Shown: positions 36,087 to 47,790 of the stretch, in pieces
Layout of the letters: each line of letters starts with the position of its first letter
Position numbering within the stretch: position 1 is the first letter of the stretch
From: Pseudomonadota bacterium
GTDB lineage: Bacteria; Pseudomonadota; Gammaproteobacteria; Steroidobacterales; GCA-2729495
DNA length: 57,310 nucleotides
Assembly (NCBI GenBank): GCA_963204745.1
Contig: CAUJHF010000014.1
Location: 1-57,310 of the forward strand
Direction of reading: 5' to 3'
Notes under the pieces: generated by a model
Database searches by the model: none
Told to the model about the DNA's origin: nothing
What the model saw: the letters and a program-made list of their open reading frames with translations, nothing else
Position numbers and translations under genes: made by a program

Positions 36087-37598
36087 GTGGTGATCCGTCG
36101 CCTGCTGAACAGTCGCGGACTTTTGCTGGCGCTTGCTGGCGGCGCCTGTCTGCCGCTTGGCTTTGCTCCCTTTGCACTCTGGTGGCTGACGCCGCTGCTG
36201 TTTGCCGGACTGTTTCTGCTGCAGGACGGACAGCCGACGCGTGAGCGCGCTTTGCGGGCCTTCGGTTTCGGGTTTGGTGCCTTCGTCACGGGCACGTACT
36301 GGCTCTACATCAGCATCCACGATTTTGGTGGCCTCGCGCCGCCGATTGCCGGTGGCATCGTGCTGCTGCTGATTCTCATCATGGCGCTCTATCACGCGGT
36401 CTGGAGCCTGCTCTGCAGCCTGGTGCCGGGCCGCGCCCGGGCCTGGCAGTGTCTCGCCGTCCTGCCCGCCGGATGGACGCTCATCGAATGGCTGCGCGGC
36501 TGGTTGTTCGGCGGCTTTCCCTGGTTGAGCGTCGGTTACAGCCAGATCGACGGGCCGCTGGCGGTCTGGGCACCGTTGCTCGGCGTGCACGGTGTCTCCC
36601 TGCTGGTCCTGCTGATTGCCGGTGCTCTTGTCGTGCTGCTGGTCGGTACGCTGCGCGCACGACTCGCCGGGCTGCTCGTGGTTGGCCTGATCGTCGGCGG
36701 CACGATATGGCTTGACGAGTTGCAGTGGACCACGCCGCATGGCGATCCGCTGCAGGTTGCGCTGGTGCAGGGCGGTATCACGCAGGACCGCAAGTGGCTG
36801 GCCGAAGAACTTGAGTCCACCCAGGCGCTGTACAGCAAGCTCACCATTGCTCTGGACAAGCCGGATCTCATCATCTGGCCCGAGGCCGCCATCCCGGCGC
36901 TCGCGCATGAAGTCGAGGACTACCTCACTGCCTTCGCCGAACTTGCCAGGGCGCGCCACCAGACCATCGTGCTCGGCATTCTCAGCTACGAATTCGACAC
37001 CGGGGCCTTCCACAACTCACTGCTGATGATCGGCGAGGGTGCCGGCCTCTATCACAAGCGCCACCTCGTGCCTTTCGGCGAGTACTTCCCGGTGCCGGAT
37101 TTCATTCGCAACATGCTGCGAATGATGAACCTGCCCTATCAGGACATCGATGCAGGCCTGCCCCGCCAGTCGCCTCTGCAGATGCCCGGTGTCGCGCTTG
37201 CGCCGACCATCTGCTACGAAGACGTCTTCGGTACCGAACTGCGCAGCTTCCTGCCCGCCGCCGGGTTGCTGGTCAATGTCAGCAACGATGCCTGGTTCGG
37301 AGATTCAATTGCGCCGCACCAGCATCTGCAGATGGCCCGCTTCCGTGCGCTCGAAACCGGCCGCTACATGTTGCGCAGCACGAACACCGGCATTACCGCG
37401 ATCATCGACGAGCGGGGCAGGGTCATTGAGCGCGGCAAACAGTTCGGCGTCGCGATCGTGAGTGGAGCGGCACAGCCCTTTAGCGGTGCAACCCCGTGGG
37501 CGCGCCTCGGCAATACACCAGTACTCGGCGCGTGCCTGGTGCTGTTATTGTTGCCCGTGGTGATGAGCCGCCGGCGCGGAATCGCTCCGGAGGATTAG
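36087..37598 (+). CDS. lnt: Apolipoprotein N-acyltransferase
   Basis: Inner-membrane enzyme adding the third acyl chain to lipoproteins. 503 residues: an N-terminal membrane bundle of about six helices (residues 10-205) followed by a periplasmic nitrilase-like domain. The catalytic triad is Glu266 (IIWPEAAIPAL), Lys324 (YHKRHLVPFGEYFP) and Cys376 (PTICYEDVFG). It starts at GTG 36087, followed by a second GTG codon. Last gene of the miaB-lnt cluster. It serves lipoproteins such as LptE and those at 16145-22328. Confidence 0.97.
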   Translation: MVIRRLLNSRGLLLALAGGACLPLGFAPFALWWLTPLLFAGLFLLQDGQPTRERALRAFGFGFGAFVTGTYWLYISIHDFGGLAPPIAGGIVLLLILIMALYHAVWSLLCSLVPGRARAWQCLAVLPAGWTLIEWLRGWLFGGFPWLSVGYSQIDGPLAVWAPLLGVHGVSLLVLLIAGALVVLLVGTLRARLAGLLVVGLIVGGTIWLDELQWTTPHGDPLQVALVQGGITQDRKWLAEELESTQALYSKLTIALDKPDLIIWPEAAIPALAHEVEDYLTAFAELARARHQTIVLGILSYEFDTGAFHNSLLMIGEGAGLYHKRHLVPFGEYFPVPDFIRNMLRMMNLPYQDIDAGLPRQSPLQMPGVALAPTICYEDVFGTELRSFLPAAGLLVNVSNDAWFGDSIAPHQHLQMARFRALETGRYMLRSTNTGITAIIDERGRVIERGKQFGVAIVSGAAQPFSGATPWARLGNTPVLGACLVLLLLPVVMSRRRGIAPED

Positions 37599-37687
37599 GC
37601 GGCAGGATTGGCAAGGATGCCCCCATGCCCGATTCATACTAAACTTCTTCACCAGTTTTCCGAGTGTCGACCCAAGGATCACAGCCC

Positions 37688-38173
37688 ATGTCTTCAACAA
37701 AAGCCTCCCAGTACACCGTCGCCAAGGTCCTGCACTGGATTGCCGGTGCGTTTATCGGCTTCAACCTGATGTCCGGATGGCGCATCGCCACTTTTGAGCT
37801 GAATGTGAAAGAGATCCTCATCTCGATCCACTCGGGTGTCGGGATCATGGTGTTCACGCTCATGATTGTTCGCTGGTGGTGGCGCAAGAAGAACAACCTC
37901 TACACGCCGCCGAACTGGTGGAAGCGCTGGCCGATCGTGCTGCAGTGGATTTTCTATCCCTTGCTGCTGGTACAGCCGGTCCTCGGTTTCTGTGTGGCGC
38001 TGTACAACGACTACGATGTGAAGGCATTCGGCTTTATCGATATTTCGTCCCTTGCGGACAGCAATCCGGTGTTGCGCGCACTGTTCTTTGACATGCACAC
38101 CTGGCTCGCGGTCGCGCTCATCTTCCTTGTGCTCACGCACGGCGCTGACCGGCTGAAAACGCTGTTTACCTGA
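37688..38173 (+). CDS. Cytochrome b561 family protein
   Basis: 161-residue diheme membrane protein with four hydrophobic helices. Candidate heme ligands are the His in KVLHWI (helix 1), ISIHSG (helix 2), DMHTW (helix 3-4) and LTHGAD (helix 4). The family passes electrons between quinol and periplasmic acceptors such as superoxide. The ATG at 37688 is preceded by AAGGATC; an in-frame GTG at 37664 lacks a ribosome-binding site. Flanked by lnt and a small unknown gene on the same strand. Confidence 0.9.
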   Translation: MSSTKASQYTVAKVLHWIAGAFIGFNLMSGWRIATFELNVKEILISIHSGVGIMVFTLMIVRWWWRKKNNLYTPPNWWKRWPIVLQWIFYPLLLVQPVLGFCVALYNDYDVKAFGFIDISSLADSNPVLRALFFDMHTWLAVALIFLVLTHGADRLKTLFT

Positions 38174-38200
38174 GCGGGCTGCAGGGATGCCCGGTGCCTG

Positions 38201-38647
38201 ATGCGTCTTCTGCTGCTTGCGCTGGGTTTTCTGTTCGTCAGTATGGTGGCGTTGCCGCTGCTCAGCGTCGCGCTCGGGCGTGTGATCGTCACTGATGGAA
38301 TCGACAGCTTCCGCAGCGATCCGGCTGCCTGGGCAGTAGCCAGAAACGCCCATGTGATGGCTGATGCGCACCGGGACAACCTGATCCGGCGTCTGGTTGC
38401 GCCCGCCGGACGTGTGGTGGCTGTCACGCTTCGACCGGGACACTGCAAGCAACCGTCCGGCAGCGGTTCCCGACCGGCCTTGGATCGTCGGGCCCGCCGT
38501 TCCTCACTCGCACAGGATCCCGCTCAGCCCGATGCGGCTGTACTGCGCCAGTACACGGCGCAGGTGCGCTTCCATACCTTCTTCGGTTATCCGGTCGAGG
38601 ATGTGTATCTGGAGTGCGGGGGCGAGAGTGTGGGCGACCCGCCATGA
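38201..38647 (+). CDS. Hypothetical membrane-anchored or exported protein
   Basis: 148 residues, not recognised. Residues 1-30 form one hydrophobic helix (LLLLALGFLFVSMVALPLL), either signal or anchor. Residues 31-75 are soluble; 76-112 are low-complexity, rich in Arg, Ser and Pro; the end has YTAQVRFHTFFGYPVEDVY. It starts 27 bases after the cytochrome b561 stop and may be co-transcribed with it. The low-complexity middle could reflect a frameshift, so the reading is tentative. The gap 38648-38800 holds no gene I can see and should contain the leuS promoter. Confidence 0.5.
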   Translation: MRLLLLALGFLFVSMVALPLLSVALGRVIVTDGIDSFRSDPAAWAVARNAHVMADAHRDNLIRRLVAPAGRVVAVTLRPGHCKQPSGSGSRPALDRRARRSSLAQDPAQPDAAVLRQYTAQVRFHTFFGYPVEDVYLECGGESVGDPP

Positions 38648-38782
38648 AGCTGAATGGTGCCGGAGCATCTGATTATTTGATCTCTCCACTAGCTATCTAG
38701 CGATGGAAGTGCCGGATCAATAGCGCGCGGAGTTCAACCGCCGCGCAGCTCCCGGTGTATCCTTGCCGGCCGTTTTCAATAA

Positions 38783-41930
<3,148 letters not shown>

Positions 41931-41951
41931 TCTGGCCGGTTAATCCTGCGC

Positions 41952-42656
41952 ATGGCCCGCGCCAGATTTCGTCACCGGATCCTGCGTTTCCTGCTGTTTG
42001 CGGCAGCGGGCTTCGTATTGCTGACCCTGCTGCTGGTGCTGCCCTTGCGCTGGCTGCCACCGCTCACGACGAGCTTCATGCTGCAGAACCTGGTGGAGCA
42101 GGGGAGCCTGGCTGCGCGCGTGCGTTATGACTGGCAGCCGCGTGCAAAGATCAGCCGCCGTGCCGCACTGGCGGTGATGGCTGCCGAGGACCAGAAGTTT
42201 CTGGACCATTCGGGTTTTGATTTCGAATCCATCCGCAAGGCCTGGCAGCGAAATGGGCGCAGCAAGCAGGTGCGCGGCGCATCGACGATCAGTCAGCAGG
42301 TGGCGAAAAATCTCTGGCTGTGGCCCGCCCGCAGCTGGGTGCGCAAGGGCATGGAAGCATGGTTCACGATGTGGCTGGAGATCTGCTGCCCCAAAGTGCG
42401 CATCCTCGAGCTCTACCTGAATGTCGCCCAGTTCGGTCCGCATGTGTTCGGTGTCGAAGCTGCATCCCGGCAGTACTACAACAAGCCCGCCGCATCCCTG
42501 AATGAGCCTGAAGCCGCATTGCTCGCTGCCGTCCTGCCCAATCCGCAACGGTTCAGCGTGCGCAATCCCTCGCTCCATGTGCGCGCCCGCCAGACGTGGA
42601 TCCGGGTGCAGGCCCGCCGTCTCGGCGACGAGCTGCCGGCCGCGCGCTGGCAATAA
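41952..42656 (+). CDS. mtgA: Monofunctional peptidoglycan glycosyltransferase
   Basis: GT51 enzyme polymerising glycan strands from lipid II, 234 residues. One N-terminal membrane helix (about residues 10-33) is followed by the catalytic domain. The catalytic Glu is in AAEDQKFLDHSGFDF; the second conserved block is RGASTISQQVAKNLWLW, then RILELYLNVAQFG. No penicillin-binding domain. It starts 21 bases after lptE and is convergent with hisI. Confidence 0.95.
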   Translation: MARARFRHRILRFLLFAAAGFVLLTLLLVLPLRWLPPLTTSFMLQNLVEQGSLAARVRYDWQPRAKISRRAALAVMAAEDQKFLDHSGFDFESIRKAWQRNGRSKQVRGASTISQQVAKNLWLWPARSWVRKGMEAWFTMWLEICCPKVRILELYLNVAQFGPHVFGVEAASRQYYNKPAASLNEPEAALLAAVLPNPQRFSVRNPSLHVRARQTWIRVQARRLGDELPAARWQ

Positions 42657-42663
42657 CGACATT

Positions 42664-42679
42664 GCCGGGTTCTCCCGGC
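42664..42679. terminator. Hairpin between convergent mtgA and hisI
   Basis: GCCGGG (42664-42669) and CCCGGC (42674-42679) form a perfect six-pair stem over a TTCT loop, eight bases after the mtgA stop. No T-run, so it is at best a weak bidirectional terminator. Confidence 0.35.
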
Positions 42680-42716
42680 TGGCAGTGGCCGGGTTTGCAC
42701 GGTGCCGCAGGCGGGT

Positions 42717-43205
42717 TCAGAGCTTGGTCGGGTTGGGCTGGCCGGGGTAGACGAGTTCCGGGTCGAAGACCTTTTCGGTCATGGTGAATTCCAGCGGCAG
42801 CGGGCTGCCGTCGCTGGTACCTGTGCCGACTCCCGGGATGCGCCGGTAGAAGCAGCTGCGATAGCCCACATGACAGCTGGCGCCGCCGGTGACATCGACG
42901 CGCAGCCAGATGCAATCCTGATCGTCGTCCACCAGCAGTTCGCGGACCTTCTGCACCAGTCCGCTGGTGGCGCCCTTGTGCCACAGCACCTGGCGGCTGC
43001 GGCTCCAGTAATGGGCCTCGCCGGTGCTGATCGTGCGGCTCAGCGCTTCGGCGTTCATGTAGCCGACCATCAGCAGTTCACCGCTGGAGTAATCGGTGGT
43101 GACGGCGGTGATCAGGCCCTGTGCGTCAAATTTGGGCGCCAGGTCGTTGCCTTCCTCGACCTGTTCGATGGTCTTGCGCGGGGCGAAGGGTGCTGCCGGA
43201 TTCAT
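42717..43205 (-). CDS. hisI: Phosphoribosyl-AMP cyclohydrolase
   Basis: Third step of histidine biosynthesis: hydrolysis of phosphoribosyl-AMP. 162 residues, a free-standing HisI without the HisE pyrophosphatase domain found in the E. coli fusion. Family motifs: [30 protein letters not shown], the DDDQD acidic metal site, and the zinc Cys/His pattern [15 protein letters not shown] 40-residue C-terminal extension follows. GAGGAA precedes the ATG. It is isolated from other his genes in the window and divergent from cysS. Confidence 0.95.
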   Translation of the reverse strand: MNPAAPFAPRKTIEQVEEGNDLAPKFDAQGLITAVTTDYSSGELLMVGYMNAEALSRTISTGEAHYWSRSRQVLWHKGATSGLVQKVRELLVDDDQDCIWLRVDVTGGASCHVGYRSCFYRRIPGVGTGTSDGSPLPLEFTMTEKVFDPELVYPGQPNPTKL

Positions 43206-43248
43206 CTCATATTCCTCGGGGCGGACGATCCTGCGGACGGGACCGGCT

Positions 43249-43258
43249 TGGTATTATA
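43249..43258. promoter_or_regulatory. Overlapping divergent -10 elements between hisI and cysS
   Basis: On the + strand TGG-TATTAT (43249-43257) is an extended -10 box, 26 bases before the cysS ATG. On the minus strand, shifted by one base, 43258-43253 reads TATAAT, a perfect -10 box, about 48 bases before the hisI ATG. Neither has a good -35 box. The two divergent genes could therefore share one melted region. Confidence 0.5.
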
Positions 43259-43283
43259 GCCAGCCTTCCGTACGGTCCTGCCC

Positions 43284-44660
43284 ATGACTCTCAGTCTTTA
43301 CAACACGCTTACGCGCCAGAAAGAGCCTTTTGCCCCGCTGCAGCCGGGGCGGGTGACCATGTACGTCTGTGGCCCGACCGTTTACAGCTTTCCGCATATC
43401 GGCAATGCGCGGCCGGCCGTGGTTTTCGATGTGCTGGCCCGCCTGCTGCGTACGCGTTATCAGCTCACCTACGCACGCAACATCACCGACATCGACGACA
43501 AGATCAACCGGGCTGCTGCTGAGGAAGGTGTGCCTATCGGCGAGATCGCCGCGCGGTATGCCAAGGCCTACCATGCCGACATGCGGGCACTCGGCGTACT
43601 GCCGCCGGACATCGAGCCGCGCGCCACTGAACATCTGGCCAGCATCATCCGCATGATCAGCGGTCTGATCGACAGCGGCCATGCCTATACCGCAGAGGGG
43701 CATGTGCTGTTTCGCGTCGCGTCCTATGCCGACTATGGCGCCCTGTCGCGGCGCGATCAGCGCGAACTGCTGGCTGGCGCGCGGGTGGAGGTGGCCCCCT
43801 ACAAGGAAGGCGCCGGGGACTTCGTGCTGTGGAAGCCGTCCACGCCCGATCTGCCCGGCTGGGACAGCCCGTGGGGGCGCGGTCGGCCCGGCTGGCACAT
43901 CGAGTGTTCGGCGATGGTCGCCGAGCACCTTGGCCCCACCATCGACATACACGGTGGCGGCAACGACCTGATTTTCCCGCATCACGAGAACGAGATCGCA
44001 CAGAGCAGCTGCTCGAATGGCGGCGCGCTGTTTGCCCGTTACTGGCTGCACAATGGCTTCGTGAATGTGGACCACACCAAGATGTCGAAGTCGTTGGGCA
44101 ATGTGCTGCTGGTGCGCAATCTGCTCGAGCAGGCGCCTGGCGAGGCGATCCGGCTCGCGCTGCTCGCCGCGCACTACCGGCAGCCGCTGGACTGGACCAG
44201 CGAGGTGCTGCCCGAGGCGCAGCGCAAGCTCGATCGCCTCTATGGCGCACTGCGCGATGTGGAGGGCTGGCAGGCGCTGGAAGCCGGGCCGGACGCGGCG
44301 TTCATCGCCGCGCTCGACGATGACCTGAATACGCCGCAGGCGCTCGCCGTGCTCTTCAACCTGGCCCGCGATGCCAATCGCAGTACCGATCCTGCGGAGC
44401 GTGCTGCACTCGCTGCCCGCCTGCGTGCAAGTGCGGTACTGCTCGGCCTGCTCGGCGCCGATCCGGACGCCTGGTTCATGACCGAAGTCAGCGATGGCCT
44501 GACGGCCGAGCAGATCGAGACCATGCTTGCGGCGCGGCGCGCGGCACGCACCGATCGCGACTTCAGGCTGGCGGACCAGATCCGCGACGAGCTGGTCGAA
44601 GCCGGCATCCTGATCGAGGACAGCGCCGAGGGTACGCGCTGGCGGCGGAGCGCCGGATGA
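43284..44660 (+). CDS. cysS: Cysteinyl-tRNA synthetase
   Basis: Class I synthetase charging tRNA-Cys, 458 residues. Zinc ligand Cys29 (MYVCGPTVY), HIGH-type HIGN at 38-41, then the second zinc region ([25 protein letters not shown]). KMSKS is intact in [10 protein letters not shown] near 265. The C-terminal DALR-type helical domain completes it. The stop overlaps the sufE start (ATGA), linking the two in one transcript. Confidence 0.98.
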   Translation: MTLSLYNTLTRQKEPFAPLQPGRVTMYVCGPTVYSFPHIGNARPAVVFDVLARLLRTRYQLTYARNITDIDDKINRAAAEEGVPIGEIAARYAKAYHADMRALGVLPPDIEPRATEHLASIIRMISGLIDSGHAYTAEGHVLFRVASYADYGALSRRDQRELLAGARVEVAPYKEGAGDFVLWKPSTPDLPGWDSPWGRGRPGWHIECSAMVAEHLGPTIDIHGGGNDLIFPHHENEIAQSSCSNGGALFARYWLHNGFVNVDHTKMSKSLGNVLLVRNLLEQAPGEAIRLALLAAHYRQPLDWTSEVLPEAQRKLDRLYGALRDVEGWQALEAGPDAAFIAALDDDLNTPQALAVLFNLARDANRSTDPAERAALAARLRASAVLLGLLGADPDAWFMTEVSDGLTAEQIETMLAARRAARTDRDFRLADQIRDELVEAGILIEDSAEGTRWRRSAG

Positions 44661-45094
44661 GCACCCCCGCACAGGAGCAGTCGATCACCGAGGCCCAGCA
44701 GGAACTGATCGGTGACTTCGCGCTGTTTGACAACTGGGTGGACCGCTACCAGTACATCATCGACATGGGCCGCCAGTTGCCGCCCTTCCCGGAGGCCGAA
44801 AAAACCGAGGCGCACAAGATCCAGGGCTGCCAGTCGCAGGTCTGGCTGGTCACGCATGCCGAGGGCGACCGGCTCGGCTTTCAGGCCGTCAGTGATTCGG
44901 CGATCGTTTCCGGGCTGATCGCGATCCTGATGCGCATCTATAACGGCCGGCGGGCGCAGGAGATTCTCGATACGCCGCCGGACTTCATCAGCGCGATCGG
45001 CCTCGACCAGCACCTGAGCCCGACGCGCAGCAATGGCCTGCATTCGATGATCGGCGCCATTCGTCGCGCGGCAGCCGTATGTGTGGCGAGCTGA
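44657..45094 (+). CDS. sufE: SufE-family cysteine desulfuration protein
   Basis: Sulfur-acceptor protein that takes persulfide from a SufS/CsdA-type desulfurase for Fe-S cluster assembly. 145 residues; the acceptor Cys58 lies in [11 protein letters not shown]. Other family marks are [12 protein letters not shown] and [10 protein letters not shown] near the end. It overlaps cysS by four bases and yidD by 16. No suf operon partners are nearby, so it may act as CsdE or with an unlinked SufS. Confidence 0.93.
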   Translation: MSTPAQEQSITEAQQELIGDFALFDNWVDRYQYIIDMGRQLPPFPEAEKTEAHKIQGCQSQVWLVTHAEGDRLGFQAVSDSAIVSGLIAILMRIYNGRRAQEILDTPPDFISAIGLDQHLSPTRSNGLHSMIGAIRRAAAVCVAS

Positions 45095-45372
45095 AAACCC
45101 GGCACGGTCTGCCGACCCGGGCCGCAATCGGGCTGATCCGCGGCTACCAGCTGATTCTGTCGCCCTGGCTGGGCCCGCGCTGCCGTTACTTTCCGACCTG
45201 CTCCAGCTATACCGCCGAGGCCATTGCCCGCTTCGGCCTGATGCGCGGCAGCTGGCTCGGGCTGCGCCGCATCGGGCGCTGTCACCCCTGGGCAGAGGGC
45301 GGGTCTGATCCGGTGCCCGAGCATTATGTCGCCTGGGGTCGCGCGCAGGAGCCGCGTACCCCTGTGCTATAG
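45079..45372 (+). CDS. yidD: Membrane protein insertion efficiency factor YidD
   Basis: 97-residue small protein associated with YidC-dependent membrane insertion. The defining segment is [20 protein letters not shown] followed by [15 protein letters not shown] and [11 protein letters not shown], with three conserved cysteines. The ATG at 45079 overlaps sufE by 16 bases; a start a few codons later is possible. In most bacteria yidD sits between rnpA and yidC near the origin; here it is displaced into a cysS-sufE group. Confidence 0.92.
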   Translation: MCGELKTRHGLPTRAAIGLIRGYQLILSPWLGPRCRYFPTCSSYTAEAIARFGLMRGSWLGLRRIGRCHPWAEGGSDPVPEHYVAWGRAQEPRTPVL

Positions 45373-45386
45373 TTTTGGCGTATCGA

Positions 45387-45644
45387 ATGGACAAAAAACT
45401 TCTGGACATCATCTGCTGCCCGCTCACCAAGCTGCCCCTGCAGCTGCTGGACGGAACGCGTCTCGCGCGTCTCAACTCGGCGATCGAAACCGGCGGTGTC
45501 CGGGCCCGATCCGAGAGTCCTGTCGGCGAGAAACTCACTGAAGCCCTGGTGACCCGCGACGGACGGCTGGTCTATCCCGTCCGTGAGGGGATTCCGATTC
45601 TGCTCGAAGAGGAGTCGATTGACTGGACACAGCTCGGCGAGTGA
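45387..45644 (+). CDS. Trm112-like (YcaR/UPF0434) protein
   Basis: 85 residues from the ATG at 45387. The two ends match the Trm112/YcaR family (MDKKLLDIICCPLTK and DGRLVYPVREGIPILLEEE), but about 25 extra residues lie between them, and the zinc-binding cysteine pattern is broken: CPxC reads CPLT and no later cysteine exists. Trm112 proteins activate methyltransferases; the role of bacterial homologues is not settled. It lies between yidD and holA, with gaps of 14 and nine bases. Confidence 0.82.
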   Translation: MDKKLLDIICCPLTKLPLQLLDGTRLARLNSAIETGGVRARSESPVGEKLTEALVTRDGRLVYPVREGIPILLEEESIDWTQLGE

Positions 45645-45653
45645 CGGTAGTGC

Positions 45654-46697
45654 ATGCAGCTGCGTGCTGAGCGGTTAGGCGCACATCTTTCTGCCCCACC
45701 GGGCGGGAGCCTGTCAGCCTGTTACCTGTTTTCCGGTGACGAGCCACTGCTGGTCAACGAGGCACTCGATGCGCTGCGCGCCGCGGCGCTCCGGCAGGGT
45801 TGCGACGAACGTGAATCCTTCACTGTCGAGCGTGGCTTTGACTGGTCCGCCCTGGTCGCCTCGCTCAGCGTTCGCTCACTGTTTTCTGCCGGCAAGCTGA
45901 TCGTGCTGCGCCTGCCGACGGCAGCGCCCGGCGACGATGGCTCGCGTGCCCTGCGCGAACTGGCTGCGCGACCGCCTGAAGGCAACGTCGTCGCGGTGGT
46001 CACGCCGAAATTGACCAGCAAGATTGCTGATTCGGCCTGGATCAAGGCACTCAGGAAAGATGGCGTGTCTGTTGATCTCTATCCACCCTCAGCGACTGAA
46101 CTGCCGCACTGGATCGGCCGGCGACTGAAGGCCCTGCGGCTCAGCTGCGACAACGAAGGTGCGGAGCTGCTGGCGGCCCGTGTGGAAGGCAATCTGCTGG
46201 CCGCGCAGCAAGAGATCGACAAGCTCGGTCTGCTGTATCCGGAGGGCGCACAGTTGAGCGTGGCGCAGATCCAGGCCGCGGTGGCCGACGGTGCACGCTT
46301 CGATGTTTTTCAGCTGGGCGATGCCGCACTGGCCGGTGATACGCCGCGCGCCGTTCGCATACTCAACGGTTTGCGCGAGGAGGGCGTGGCTGCGCCGCTG
46401 GTCCTTTGGGCGCTGGTCCGCGAAGTGCTGGTGCTCGTAGATGCCGGCGCACGTGCTGGTCGTGACATGCCGCTTGATCAGGCGGTACAGGCAACCGGTG
46501 TCTGGAAATCGCGTGTCGGCGTTTATGTGCAGGCCCTGCGCGGCCGGAAGCCTTCATCGCTGCGCCGTCTGCTCGGCATGGCCTGTGATGCCGACCAGAT
46601 CGTCAAGGGCGTCCGCCGGGGTGAAGCCTGGAACGCCTTGCTTGAACTCACGCTGGCACTGGCTGGTGAGCCGCTGTCGCCGGCCGAACTCAGCTGA
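45654..46697 (+). CDS. holA: DNA polymerase III delta subunit
   Basis: Clamp-loader subunit that opens the beta clamp, 347 residues (E. coli 343). Domain I contains YLFSGDEPLLVNEALDALR, the beta-interacting FSAGKLIVLRLP-type segment follows, and EGNLLAAQQEIDKLGLLYP is typical of domain II-III. It ends with ELTLALAGEPLSP. The stop overlaps the nadD start by one base (TGATG). Normally it follows lptE directly; here six genes intervene. Confidence 0.95.
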   Translation: MQLRAERLGAHLSAPPGGSLSACYLFSGDEPLLVNEALDALRAAALRQGCDERESFTVERGFDWSALVASLSVRSLFSAGKLIVLRLPTAAPGDDGSRALRELAARPPEGNVVAVVTPKLTSKIADSAWIKALRKDGVSVDLYPPSATELPHWIGRRLKALRLSCDNEGAELLAARVEGNLLAAQQEIDKLGLLYPEGAQLSVAQIQAAVADGARFDVFQLGDAALAGDTPRAVRILNGLREEGVAAPLVLWALVREVLVLVDAGARAGRDMPLDQAVQATGVWKSRVGVYVQALRGRKPSSLRRLLGMACDADQIVKGVRRGEAWNALLELTLALAGEPLSPAELS

Positions 46698-47368
46698 TGG
46701 GACTTCTGCCAGCGCCAGTCGGTCTGCTCGGTGGTTCTTTCGATCCGGTGCATGTCGGACATCTGCGCACCGCCTGGGAACTGCTGACTGGTCTGGGTCT
46801 CGCCGAAGTCCGATTCATTCCCAGCCGCGTACCGCCGCATCGTGCACCGGCCATCGCCCCGGGGGCGCTGCGTCTGCAGATGCTTGAAGCGGCCATTGCC
46901 GGGCAGCCCGGCTTCGTGGTCGATGACTGCGAACTGCGCCGCGAAGGACCCTCGTACACCGTCGATACGCTGGTCGCCCTGCGCGCCAGCCAGCCGCAAA
47001 GACCGCTGGTCCTGATCCTCGGCATGGATGCCTTTCTCGGGCTGCCGGCGTGGCACCGCTGGCGCGAGATTCCGGATCTGGCACACATCGTGGTGGTGCA
47101 GCGCCCCGGCTGGACGCAACAGTTCGATGGTGAACTCGGGCAGCTCTGCGCCGACCGGCAGTTGCATGAAGTGGCTGCGCTTGGTGCGGCACCGGCGGGC
47201 GGTATCCTGCTGAGGCAGGTGACCCGGCTGGAGATCGCGTCCTCGTCGATCCGCGACCTGGCTGCCGCCGGTGGTGATCCACGTTTCCTGGTTCCGGACA
47301 GCGTCCGGGAACTCATGCAGACAAATCGTATCTATCTGCGCCCAAAGGAGGTGCAATCTCGTGCATAG
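46697..47368 (+). CDS. nadD: Nicotinate-nucleotide adenylyltransferase
   Basis: Makes nicotinate adenine dinucleotide from NaMN and ATP in NAD synthesis. 223 residues. The nucleotidyltransferase motif is GGSFDPVHVGHL at the N-terminus; the KMSKS-like ISSSxxR motif appears near the end as IASSSIRDLAA. RVPPHRAPAIAP is family-typical. It overlaps holA by one base and rsfS by eight. Confidence 0.97.
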   Translation: MGLLPAPVGLLGGSFDPVHVGHLRTAWELLTGLGLAEVRFIPSRVPPHRAPAIAPGALRLQMLEAAIAGQPGFVVDDCELRREGPSYTVDTLVALRASQPQRPLVLILGMDAFLGLPAWHRWREIPDLAHIVVVQRPGWTQQFDGELGQLCADRQLHEVAALGAAPAGGILLRQVTRLEIASSSIRDLAAAGGDPRFLVPDSVRELMQTNRIYLRPKEVQSRA

Positions 47369-47699
47369 CAAGAAGCTCCTGAGTCTGGCGACCACAGCCC
47401 TTGAAGAACTGAAAGCCCGCGATGTCCGGGTACTCGACGTGCGCCGGCAGACTGCGATTACCGACTACATGATCGTGGCCAGCGGTACCTCCGACCGGCA
47501 CGTCCGGTCGATCGCCGACTGGCTGGTCCAGCAGGCCGATGCGGCGGGGGTCCCGGCACTGGGCGTCGAAGGGACGGGTAGCGGCGAGTGGGTCCTCGTG
47601 GACCTGGCCGATGTGGTGGTTCACGTCATGCAGCCCCGCGCCCGCGATTTCTACAAGCTGGAAAGCCTTTGGGACATGGAAAGCGCGGCAACCGCCTGA
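47361..47699 (+). CDS. rsfS: Ribosomal silencing factor RsfS
   Basis: Binds L14 and blocks subunit joining in starvation. I chose GTG 47361 (112 residues): a strong AAAGGAGG lies nine bases upstream at 47344-47351, while the frame open before it belongs to the nadD region. Typical segments: DVRRQTAITDYMIVASGTSD, RHVRSIADWL, GEWVLVDLADVVVHVM and RDFYKLESLW. Overlaps nadD by eight bases. Confidence 0.95.
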   Translation: MHSKKLLSLATTALEELKARDVRVLDVRRQTAITDYMIVASGTSDRHVRSIADWLVQQADAAGVPALGVEGTGSGEWVLVDLADVVVHVMQPRARDFYKLESLWDMESAATA

Positions 47700-47790
47700 G
47701 CGCCGCCAGCCTACTGACTGTCCAGCCGGAGCGTGGCGCCGTGTATCATCCTCACCCCTGCCGGAGGCGGGGATACCGGACCCGCGCAGC

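Noticed and set aside
35226..37013. 595-codon minus-strand frame opposite corC and lnt
   Set aside because: Gln/Asp/His-rich shadow of two clearly real genes; no motif or ribosome-binding site.
43254..44672. 472-codon minus-strand frame opposite cysS
   Set aside because: Antisense shadow; cysS motifs are intact.
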